Positions 15,316 through 22,583 of a stretch of 23,150 nt of DNA are shown here, piece after piece. Every line of letters begins with the position of its first letter. The stretch's first letter is position 1. The position numbers and the translations under genes were made by a program. The stretch spans positions 1-23,150 of the forward strand of contig JBBQXF010000073.1 of assembly GCA_038209965.1 (NCBI GenBank). The letters run 5' to 3'. Under the pieces are notes generated by a model, which was not told where the DNA came from, made no database searches, and was given only the letters and a program-made list of their open reading frames with translations. The stretch is from JALONO01 sp038209965. GTDB lineage: Bacteria; Bacteroidota; Bacteroidia; Cytophagales; Thermoflexibacteraceae.

Positions 15316-16872
15316 ATGAACAATTTATTTATTCTTGGCAGCCTTGCCCTTGCCTTCGTTGCCTGCCAACCCAGAGAACAGCCGGGGGCCAAACTGGCGG
15401 CCCAGCACTGTCAATCCTGTCACCAATTGCCCAAACCGCAGTCGCTGCCCCAGCATGTCTGGCTCAAAGTATTGCCCAACATGGCCCTGTACATGGGCTG
15501 GCACCAGCGGGCGGACCGCCAAGGGTACGAGCCAATGCCCGCCGAATTATATGCCAATTTAAAGCATTTGGGCACCGTCCCGGCCCAACCCAAAATCACG
15601 GAACAGGAATGGGGCTATATAATGCGGTATTATTATGAAAAATCCCCCGTTGAGTTTGCCCAAGTGCAGCCCCAAGACATTGCGCCCAGTGTTGTTAATT
15701 TTTTGCCAATCAATGTAAAGTTACCGGTGAGAGCCCCCAGCACCTTGTTGCTCAAAGGTGAACCGGGCCGGCTTGGGTTTTGGCTCTATAATGCAGATTC
15801 CCAGCAACTCCATTGGCTGGATGACAACCTTCAAGCCCGTGATTCGGTACAAGTTGGCTTTTATACCGTTGGCCTCACCCCCACCGATAGTACCCGGCAG
15901 CACTACCTGCTCACGGGCATGGGAAATTTTCTGCCCTCCGACGCAACCAGCGGTTTCGTCTATGGGCTTGATCGCCAACCTGCCACCGGCCGGCTGTTGC
16001 CCGTCAAAAAGGTGAAATTAATTGATAGCCTCCACCGCCCGGTCCACACCGAAGTGGCCGATTTGAACCAAGATGGGCGATCCGATCTGATCATCTGTGA
16101 ATTTGGGGGCGGGCTGGGCCGATTGTCATGGCAGGAGCAAATGGCCGACGGCAACTATCAGCGCCATGTGCTGGACGACCAAGCCGGGGCTTGCAAAAGT
16201 GTGGCCACCGATTGGGACCAAGATGGCGACATCGATGTGATCGCCATTTTTGGCCAAGGCCGCGAGGGCGTTTTTTATTACCAGAATGAAGGCAAGGGCC
16301 AGTTTATCGCTGTCCCTTGGCTGATCTTTCCGCCCACCCACGGCTCCAATTATTTTGAACTGGCTGATTTTAACAACGACGGAAAACTGGATATTCTTTG
16401 CAGTAATGGCGATAACGCTGACTATCCGACCTATCCGGCCGATTTGCGGCCCTACCACGGCGTGCGGATTTTTCTGAACCAAGGCGAGGATCGGTTCGAA
16501 GAGAAGTTCTTCTTTCCCCTCAACGGAGCCGGCAAGATAATGGCCCATGACTTTGATCAGGATGGGGACCTGGATCTGGCCGCTATTGCCTATTTCCCAG
16601 ATTATGACGGCTCCCCGGGGGAATCGTTTGTCTATTTGGAAAATCAGGGCCAGCTCAATTTTCGGCCCCAAACCTTTGCCGACAGCCAGCGGGGGCATTG
16701 GCTGGTGATGGATCTGGCCGACTACGACCGCGACGGAGACATGGACATTTTGCTCGGCTCAGTGCTGGTGGGCCTGCCCGTGGCCCCGCCGGCCCTCATG
16801 GAGCGCTGGGAACGCGAGAAAATACCGGCGGTAGTGCTGCAAAACCAGTTAAAAAGCAATTTGCCAAAATGA
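15316..16872 (+). CDS. Lipoprotein with cytochrome-c heme motif and FG-GAP/VCBS repeats
   Basis: A 518-residue protein using the ATG at 15316. A GTG at 15262 abuts the upstream stop codon but would bury the signal peptide. MNNLFILGSLALAFVAC gives a lipobox with Cys17 as the lipidation site. CQSCH (32-36) is a single c-type heme-attachment motif in a short cytochrome-like segment. The rest is a probable beta-propeller with five calcium-binding-like loops of the form DxDxDGxxD: DLNQDGRSDL (249), DWDQDGDIDV (299), DFNNDGKLDI (351), DFDQDGDLDL (412) and DYDRDGDMDI (469). It is probably anchored to the periplasmic or surface side of a membrane. The combination suggests electron transfer tied to a binding or enzymatic propeller, but substrate and partner are unknown. 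It probably forms an operon with the beta-helix lipoprotein upstream. Confidence 0.9.
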   Translation: MNNLFILGSLALAFVACQPREQPGAKLAAQHCQSCHQLPKPQSLPQHVWLKVLPNMALYMGWHQRADRQGYEPMPAELYANLKHLGTVPAQPKITEQEWGYIMRYYYEKSPVEFAQVQPQDIAPSVVNFLPINVKLPVRAPSTLLLKGEPGRLGFWLYNADSQQLHWLDDNLQARDSVQVGFYTVGLTPTDSTRQHYLLTGMGNFLPSDATSGFVYGLDRQPATGRLLPVKKVKLIDSLHRPVHTEVADLNQDGRSDLIICEFGGGLGRLSWQEQMADGNYQRHVLDDQAGACKSVATDWDQDGDIDVIAIFGQGREGVFYYQNEGKGQFIAVPWLIFPPTHGSNYFELADFNNDGKLDILCSNGDNADYPTYPADLRPYHGVRIFLNQGEDRFEEKFFFPLNGAGKIMAHDFDQDGDLDLAAIAYFPDYDGSPGESFVYLENQGQLNFRPQTFADSQRGHWLVMDLADYDRDGDMDILLGSVLVGLPVAPPALMERWEREKIPAVVLQNQLKSNLPK

Positions 16873-16952
16873 AGACCAGCACTTTGAATTTCGCGAATCA
16901 CTGCTGTTCGTTGGAATAAAAAAGAATTGAACGGCCTGCTCAAAAAGTGCAA

Positions 16953-17276
16953 ATGTATTGGGTGCACAGTCTGGAAATGATCCAAAAAACGAACATGGAA
17001 CGAAAATGCACCAACAAAACAACAGCTACCGCACAATTAAACCTCAGCGGCGAACTGCTGCAAGTGAAGGCTTTAGAACAGTATTATTTTAAGTTCCATG
17101 AAATCAAAACCAATTTACTTCCCATGGAAAAGGTGGCGGAACCTGCTATGCTTTTGCAAACCCCAAAAATAACCGCATCTGAAAAAATAAGCTCGGTCAA
17201 GCACAATGATAACTTTTTATCTAACTTAATGGGTTTACACTGTTGTCCGAAGCGACAAAGTTTGAAGTTAGCATGA
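16953..17276 (+). CDS. Doubtful 107-aa hypothetical protein
   Basis: An open frame (MYWVHSLEMIQKTN...KRQSLKLA) in the 457-bp gap between two convergent genes, whose base composition is more AT-rich than the left part of the window. There is no recognisable domain, signal peptide or membrane segment, and no ribosome-binding site. It may be chance or the remnant of a transferred gene. Nothing else (terminator, RNA, repeat) was seen in the gap 16873-17329. Confidence 0.22.
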   Translation: MYWVHSLEMIQKTNMERKCTNKTTATAQLNLSGELLQVKALEQYYFKFHEIKTNLLPMEKVAEPAMLLQTPKITASEKISSVKHNDNFLSNLMGLHCCPKRQSLKLA

Positions 17277-17329
17277 AGTTTGTTTAAGGCAGTTTAATTC
17301 ATTGCTATGTCCGTTTGTTCTGGGTTAAG

Positions 17330-18241
17330 TTATATCCATGTTTTTAAGACTGTTGATATATCGTTAGGAAGTTTTTTGGGTTGCGTAATGGGAAGTATCA
17401 CATGTATAACAGTGCCTTTATCCTCTAATCCTTCGGCAAAGATTAATCCATAGTGAGTTTGCACCACTTTTTTACAAATCGCTAAACCAATGCCTGTGCC
17501 TGCATAGTCACCTCCACTACCAAGGCGCTGGAACATGGTAAAAACCCGTTCAGCATATTTTTGGTCAAAGCCAATTCCGTTATCTTTAAATGTTATTTCG
17601 CAGTAATGAAGTTTAGCATCAAGGTTAGCATATAATTTATTGTCTTTTTTTGTAAGCTTTCGTGAACCTATCTCGATTATAGGCGCAACATCGACTTTTG
17701 AAAATTTAAGTGAGTTATGAATAATATCGTAAAAAAGTTGACTCATCTGGAAGGGAACAGCTTCTATTTCAGGAAGCTCGTGTACTATTACCTCAGCCTT
17801 TTTTTCTTCGATGAGTAATTCAAAATCAAAAAGGGCGCCTTTCAGTATTTCATTTAAATCTGTTTTCAATAATAACTTTTCGTAATTAGTTACTCTCGCA
17901 AAGTTGAGCATTTCCTCTATAAGTTTTCTAAGACGCACAGATGAATTATCAATTTTTTCAAGGTATTTTTTTACTTCTTGTGGTTTAAGTTTTTTTTCAT
18001 TTTGCTGCAATATTCTTGAGAAGAACACGATCTTTCGCAGTGGTTCTTGAAGCTCATGACTTGTTGTGTGCGTAAATTGGTCTAATTGCATATTGGTTTG
18101 CTCCAACTGCAAGGAAAGTTTTTCGATGGTTAATTGTAATTCTTCTTTTGTTACCTCTGCTTCAACGACCACGCGTTGTTCAGCTTTTAGGGCTACCTCT
18201 TCGCTTACAGGTTTAGACACTTTTTTAGGTGCTATTTTCAT
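17330..18241 (-). CDS. Soluble sensor histidine kinase lacking a defined input domain
   Basis: A 303-residue kinase using the ATG at 18241. Residues about 14-55 are a predicted coiled coil and there is no PAS, GAF or membrane segment. The HisKA domain carries the phospho-acceptor His62 in THTTSHELQEPLRKI. The HATPase_c domain has the N box (IIHNSLKFSK), G1 (DNGIGFD), F box (VFTMFQRL) and G2 (GTGIGLAICKKVV) intact, so it should be catalytically active. No response-regulator gene is adjacent, making it an orphan. Its input may be another protein docking through the coiled coil. It and the kinase at 18994-20190 flank a decayed IS630 transposase on the same strand in an AT-rich block, hinting at acquisition of the region. 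Confidence 0.92.
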   Translation of the reverse strand: MKIAPKKVSKPVSEEVALKAEQRVVVEAEVTKEELQLTIEKLSLQLEQTNMQLDQFTHTTSHELQEPLRKIVFFSRILQQNEKKLKPQEVKKYLEKIDNSSVRLRKLIEEMLNFARVTNYEKLLLKTDLNEILKGALFDFELLIEEKKAEVIVHELPEIEAVPFQMSQLFYDIIHNSLKFSKVDVAPIIEIGSRKLTKKDNKLYANLDAKLHYCEITFKDNGIGFDQKYAERVFTMFQRLGSGGDYAGTGIGLAICKKVVQTHYGLIFAEGLEDKGTVIHVILPITQPKKLPNDISTVLKTWI

Positions 18242-18386
18242 TTTGAGACCGATATTTTTGATTTGTGAAGCTACGCTTTTTTTGTAAAAAATTTACTAAT
18301 TTTAGCAATCGCTTAATTTAATATTTTATTACTATTTTTGCTAATATAATTATTTTTTAGCACTTAATTGACCAATTTTACTTTTT
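18242..18386. other. AT-rich leader region of the histidine kinase gene
   Basis: This stretch separates the kinase start from the transposase remnant. It is strongly AT-rich with many A and T runs and presumably carries the kinase promoter. No clear -33/-7 pair was found. Confidence 0.4.
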
Positions 18387-18790
18387 TTAAATTCGCCCAG
18401 ACCAATTTTCATCAAGATTAAATTCAGGCCAATAGGGTAGTTAATTGGCCCCCCAGAGCCTCTTTCCCAATCCTGTATTTAAAAACTCTTTCACTTCCCC
18501 CTGATCTGTGCCAAGATGCATTGTTCCAAATGACCATCACTTTTTTTGGCTTTTGCAGTATCCAAGCAATGTTTTTGATCAAACGGCCCACCTGTTTCAC
18601 TGCATAAACCACACCGTATTCTTTTTCCATCACCTATTTTACACATTTTTGTGTCCAAAAATCACCTTCAAACCCATGTGACAACCTGCCCTGAACAATA
18701 AAGTGGGCAGGTTGTCCAACTGTTCGGGGCTCAAACGGGGCTTGGCGCCCACTTTTTTGGGGCTATCGGTTGTACCACCAGCTTTTTTTC
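18387..18790 (-). pseudogene. Decayed IS630-family transposase
   Basis: Translation of the minus strand in shifting frames recovers IS630 order. KPRLSPEQLDNLPTLL comes first, then, after a frameshift near 18665, GDFWTQKCVK, a TAG (18634-18636) and EKEYGVVYAVKQVGRLIKNI (the longest open piece is 18424-18633). WILQKP then joins directly to KKVMVIWNNASWHRSGG: the region that normally holds the first catalytic Asp is deleted. After another frameshift near 18500 the frame reads VKEFLNTGLGKRLWGAN, a TAA (18441-18443) and LPYWPEFNLDENW. The DNA/DGA position of the second catalytic Asp is now Asn (IWNN), while the late Glu (NLDEN) remains. It is clearly non-functional. Terminal repeats and target duplications were not identified. 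Confidence 0.82.
18680..18716. repeat. Perfect 12-bp inverted repeat inside the transposase remnant
   Basis: GACAACCTGCCC (18680-18691) and GGGCAGGTTGTC (18705-18716) are exact reverse complements around a 13-nt loop. It lies within the part of the remnant that corresponds to the IS630 N-terminal region. It lacks a T-tract, so it is not a typical terminator. Confidence 0.75.
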
Positions 18791-18815
18791 AAATGGTAAC
18801 TGACCATTTGTTACC
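18790..18815. repeat. Overlapping palindromes beside the transposase remnant
   Basis: CAAATGGT (18790-18797) pairs with ACCATTTG (18803-18810), and GGTAAC (18795-18800) pairs with GTTACC (18810-18815). The two hairpins share bases. They sit at the N-terminal edge of the IS630 remnant and could be an eroded element end. The rest of the gap to 18993 holds nothing recognisable. Confidence 0.5.
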
Positions 18816-18993
18816 TGACCCCAATAATATCACCCTTTTCGCGCTGGATAAGGGGCAGCGGGGATAAAGTTTCTAAAATTGCATTGCGAACACCGCGCAA
18901 AGCAGGTTTCATCAATTTTACAGGTTCTAAATCAAGGCAGTGGCGCAAAGACACCTATAAAAAATGTCGTTGTCAAATTTACTGTTGTACTTG

Positions 18994-20190
18994 TCATTCA
19001 AAGTTTGACATTCCCGATTTATTTAGGCTATCCATTTTGTCAATTGGCTTGTCGGTTGGAAGTGTAAAGTAAAAGGAGGAACCCTTTCCTTCAATGCTTT
19101 CCACCCAAATTTCACCACCATTTCTTTCCAAAAGACCTTTTACCAATAATAGACCAATACCGGCTCCTTTATTTTCGGCTCTTGCTTTAGAAAGTGAAGA
19201 CATTTGCGGAACAAAGAGTTTTTCCACTATTTCTTTCGACATTCCAATGCCACTGTCTTTCACTTCCACAATAAGTTTATCTTCCTTTCTTTTTGCCGTA
19301 ATGGAAATTTTTCCCCCTGGTTTAGTGTGCTTGATCGCGTTGGAAACTATATTCTGTAAAATAGAAAGTAACATTTTCCCATCTGCAAAAACACTTTCAT
19401 TTTCTCTAATTTCGTGATGAAGATTGATTGCATTTACATGGGCAGTTTGATTTAATATATCAAAAACTTTTTTTACATATTCTATAAGTTCAACTTTGGT
19501 GGGAGAAAATATTTCTGATGCATATTTTATTCTTGCCCATTCCACCAGATAATCCAACATATTTAACTCCTCAATTGATGATTTATAGAGAAGTTCAAAT
19601 GCTTGTTTTAATTCTTCGGGCTTCATTTTTTCAAAATCATCTTTCAGATATTGGACAATGCCAATAATTGAACATAGCGGACTCCGTAAATCGTGAGAGA
19701 GAATCGCAAGTACGCTCTCTTTGTGCATGTTTAATTCTTCCAGTTCCTTTACATATTTTTTAATGGCGTCATCGGCTTTTTTTTGCTCTGTTAGGTCTCG
19801 TAGGATTTTTACGTAACCTAACATTTGCCCATCTATACCCATTAACGGAAATACCAAGCCATAAGCATAAAATATACTCTCGTCTTTACGAATATGCCAA
19901 CGGTTATCTACCGCCCTGCCTTCTTTTAATGCTTTGTCAATTTCTCCTTGGGGAATCTCCTCTTTTTTGTCCTCTTCAGTAAAAATTACGTCAAAATCTT
20001 TGCCTAAAATTTCCTCTGGTTCGTATCCAAAAATGGTGATTGAACCGGAACTCCAACTATTGATTTTCAATTCGTTATCTACCGTAAAGATGGAATAGTC
20101 TTGCAAACTATCTATCACTTGGCTATAAAATTCCGAAGTGGGAATATGTTGGCCTTTCAATAATTTAGAATTTTTTGGTTTATCTGCCAT
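18994..20190 (-). CDS. Soluble PAS-domain sensor histidine kinase
   Basis: A 398-residue kinase using the ATG at 20190. Residues about 22-136 are a PAS domain (FYSQVIDSLQDYSIFTVD, GYEPEEILGKDF) with a PAC-like end (GYVKILRDLTEQKKADDAI). A short coiled linker leads to HisKA with His166 in LAILSHDLRSPLCSI. The HATPase_c domain has the N box (IVSNAIKHTK), G1 (DSGIGMS) and G2 (GAGIGLLLVKGLLE) intact. There are no membrane segments, so it should sense a cytoplasmic cue; no cofactor-binding residue in the PAS domain can be assigned by eye. No response regulator is nearby. A promoter candidate lies at 20246-20272. It is in the same AT-rich block and orientation as the kinase at 17330-18241. Confidence 0.94.
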   Translation of the reverse strand: MADKPKNSKLLKGQHIPTSEFYSQVIDSLQDYSIFTVDNELKINSWSSGSITIFGYEPEEILGKDFDVIFTEEDKKEEIPQGEIDKALKEGRAVDNRWHIRKDESIFYAYGLVFPLMGIDGQMLGYVKILRDLTEQKKADDAIKKYVKELEELNMHKESVLAILSHDLRSPLCSIIGIVQYLKDDFEKMKPEELKQAFELLYKSSIEELNMLDYLVEWARIKYASEIFSPTKVELIEYVKKVFDILNQTAHVNAINLHHEIRENESVFADGKMLLSILQNIVSNAIKHTKPGGKISITAKRKEDKLIVEVKDSGIGMSKEIVEKLFVPQMSSLSKARAENKGAGIGLLLVKGLLERNGGEIWVESIEGKGSSFYFTLPTDKPIDKMDSLNKSGMSNFE

Positions 20191-20495
20191 CTTTATTAGA
20201 TTTATCGAGGTTTACAAAGTTTACTATCTGCCATTTTATTGGTGACAAAGGTAGTCGATTCCGTCATAGCAACCCATCTCTAAAATTTTCAAGTCGTCAA
20301 TGCTGTTCTGCTTGAAAAATGTCAGCCAATAATTATGTTCGTTTGTCTAAAAAACAAAAGGCTGTCGGTTTCGGGTTAACCTCACCCCAAATATCTCGAG
20401 AAAATACAAGCTGTATCGTTGCCCCTTTTGCCGCCGCCCTTTTTCCTTGGCCTTTACTATTCGTTCTTTGTCCCCACCAATAGTCGGCGGCAATC
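20191..20495. other. Intergenic region upstream of the PAS kinase
   Basis: About 305 bp between the PAS-kinase start and the terminator of the azurin gene. It holds the promoter candidate at 20246-20272. A 61-codon minus-strand frame (20333-20518) runs into the terminator palindrome and has no recognisable similarity. Nothing else was seen. Confidence 0.4.
20246..20272 (-). promoter_or_regulatory. Bacteroidota-type promoter candidate for the PAS kinase
   Basis: On the minus strand, TACCTTTG (20253-20246) matches the -7 consensus TAnnTTTG exactly, with TTG at 20272-20270 upstream and a 16-bp spacer, slightly short. It would give a leader of about 50 nt before the kinase ATG. Confidence 0.4.
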
Positions 20496-20539
20496 AAAAA
20501 GGTAGCAACTGGGCCCAATTGCCCAGTTGCTACCTTTTT
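20496..20539 (-). terminator. Strong intrinsic terminator after the azurin gene
   Basis: Perfect 19-bp arms (20496-20514 and 20521-20539; core GGTAGCAACTGGGC) surround a 6-nt CCAATT loop. A runs and T runs sit at the two ends, so it could act on both strands. It begins 22 bp past the stop codon of the minus-strand azurin gene. Confidence 0.85.
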
Positions 20540-20561
20540 TGGCTCTGTGTCCTGTCAATTC

Positions 20562-22568
20562 TTACTTTGTCACCTTTAAAACGCCCTGCATCACGCTGGC
20601 GTGGCCGGGGTAGGTACATACATAGGTGTAGGTGCCCGGCTCGGTCGGGGCCAAGAAATAAATGGCTTCTGACCCGTTGGGTTGCAAGAGTTTGGTGTGA
20701 AACAGCACCAGCGCGGAGTTGGGCACATAGTCCAGGCCCGAGCTTTCCAAGCCCATGTTCTCGGCCAGTTTGCCCACGGCAGCGGCGGCATTGGGCTTCA
20801 CTATCACCAAATTATGGGTCATATCATCATTGTTGTTGAATACCAGTTTGACCTTGCTGCCCGCTTTCACCTGCATTTCTTTGACGCTATAATTGAGGTT
20901 GGGCCGCGTGCCCACCGTCAGCACTTGGTCGGGCTGGCCCCATGACGCGGGCATTTTGGTGATCCGTTTGGCACTTTTGACCTCACTGGGCTTGGCCCCG
21001 ACTTTAACGGGCATTTTGGCTGCGGTTTTGGGCATGGCGTGCTGATGGGCCATTTGGCTGGCCGTCAATACCACTTTTTCGCCCTCGGGCAAATTGTTGA
21101 GGGTGTAGTACCCGACGTTGTGCAGCAGGCCCGCGCCTTGATCAGTCTGGACATTGCTGATTTTTAGCTCATGGATGTAGCCTTCACGCAGGCCATCCAC
21201 CACCAGCCGCACCTTGGTTCGGTCGCCAGAAACGACCGCCCCCTTGATCGCGCAAGTTTGTTGATTGATAATGGGGCTGCCGTATTCGCTCTGATATTTG
21301 TAGGTGAAGCCACTGATTTGGTAATTCATGGTATTCTGTAAAGTTTTTTGGTCGGCTGGCAAGGTAAATTCCACCTCAAAACCATCGGGCTTGGCCGTGA
21401 TTGCCTTGATTTCAAACGGGGTTTTCCCGGACCAGACCAAGCGCTGGAGGGCATAAGGGGCTTTGCCCGTGCTGGCCCACCCCCGGCTGGTCATGCCCCC
21501 AAACAGCGAGCCATCTAAACCCCAGCGGAGGCGCAGCAGTCCCGAGGCAAAGCCCTCACGGAAGGGATAGCAAGCACCCTGATATTTTCCCTTTACTTTT
21601 TCCAAGCTCATCCGCATGATTTTGGAATGTCCCTGATCGGCCACAAAATATTGGCCAGCAAATGGCCCGAAGGCACCACGGGTGGTATCTTCCAAAATGT
21701 CGGAGGTGGATATGCCCATGAGCGTGTGCGGAAACCAAACGCAGGGCAACTTGATTTGGGGCAACTGTTTGGCGGCTTCGTGCATGGGAGCGCCCGTGTC
21801 CACGGCTTTCAGGTCGGCTTTGGTCAATGTCAGGGGCGATCCGGGCTCTTTGGTCCAGTTCAACCCGCCCGCATTGCCAGCAAAATCGCCCTTTTCCAAA
21901 TGCGTGACCCGGCCCGAACCCACCCAATCGCCCTGATTTTCGGCATAAAACACGTCGTTGGCCGAGTTGATGGTGAACCCTGCCGGGGAGCGCAGGCCGG
22001 TGGCAATGGGTGACATCTCGCCGTTGGGTTTGATCTTGAGCAACCAACCGTGCCATTTGCCCAAGCCATCACCATAGCCAACCCAAGCCACGTTCAGAGT
22101 GACGAACATATCGCCGCTTTTGTCAAAAATTGGCCCATAAGCATATTCATGGTAGTTGCCGCTCAGTTCAAAGCGATGGACCGGGGCAAAAACATCGGCC
22201 CGGCCATCGCCATCGGTGTCGGTCAGTTTGGTGAGTTCACCGCGCTGGGTGCAATAAAAAGCCCCGTCCCGGTAGGCCAAGCCCAGCACCTCGTGCAGCC
22301 CGGCGGCATAGCGGCTGAAAAACGGCGATGACCCGCCCAACATGTAGGGGTTGTCCACCAGCCAAATTTCGCCCCGCCGGGTGCTGACTCCCAGCCGCCC
22401 ATCGGGCAGCACGGCCAAGCCACCCACTTCCAGTTCAATGTTTTCGGGAATGGGAATGGTACGGATTTGATAGAAATCATCTTCGGATTGGGGCCGGGCT
22501 TTTTGGGCAACCGCTCCCAACTGAAGTAACCAAAAACTGGCAATGAGATAGAAAAATGGGCGTTTCAT
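20562..22568 (-). CDS. Secreted beta-propeller protein with C-terminal azurin-type copper domain
   Basis: A 668-residue exported protein: signal peptide MKRPFFYLIASFWLLQLGAVA, cleavage near Ala21. Residues about 30-400 resemble the propeller of PVC-type or sorbosone-dehydrogenase-like proteins (GGLAVLPDGRLGVSTRRGEIW, TDTDGDGRADVF, GPFAGQYFVADQG, RWGLDGSLFGG). A linker with MAHQHAM (506-512) leads to a type-1 copper domain at about 545-668. His585 (MTHNLVIV), Cys651, His656 and Met660 (CTYPGHASVMQG) reproduce the azurin ligand spacing exactly (His46, Cys112, His117, Met121). Inference: a periplasmic or surface electron-transfer protein whose propeller oxidises or binds a substrate and passes electrons to copper. 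The stop of the upstream minus-strand gene is 15 bp before this start, so the two are an operon, closed by the terminator at 20496-20539. Confidence 0.93.
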   Translation of the reverse strand: MKRPFFYLIASFWLLQLGAVAQKARPQSEDDFYQIRTIPIPENIELEVGGLAVLPDGRLGVSTRRGEIWLVDNPYMLGGSSPFFSRYAAGLHEVLGLAYRDGAFYCTQRGELTKLTDTDGDGRADVFAPVHRFELSGNYHEYAYGPIFDKSGDMFVTLNVAWVGYGDGLGKWHGWLLKIKPNGEMSPIATGLRSPAGFTINSANDVFYAENQGDWVGSGRVTHLEKGDFAGNAGGLNWTKEPGSPLTLTKADLKAVDTGAPMHEAAKQLPQIKLPCVWFPHTLMGISTSDILEDTTRGAFGPFAGQYFVADQGHSKIMRMSLEKVKGKYQGACYPFREGFASGLLRLRWGLDGSLFGGMTSRGWASTGKAPYALQRLVWSGKTPFEIKAITAKPDGFEVEFTLPADQKTLQNTMNYQISGFTYKYQSEYGSPIINQQTCAIKGAVVSGDRTKVRLVVDGLREGYIHELKISNVQTDQGAGLLHNVGYYTLNNLPEGEKVVLTASQMAHQHAMPKTAAKMPVKVGAKPSEVKSAKRITKMPASWGQPDQVLTVGTRPNLNYSVKEMQVKAGSKVKLVFNNNDDMTHNLVIVKPNAAAAVGKLAENMGLESSGLDYVPNSALVLFHTKLLQPNGSEAIYFLAPTEPGTYTYVCTYPGHASVMQGVLKVTK

Positions 22569-22583
22569 AAGTTGGGGATTAGT

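Noticed and set aside
20333..20518. 61-codon minus-strand open frame
   Set aside because: It runs through the terminator palindrome and has no recognisable similarity or start signal.
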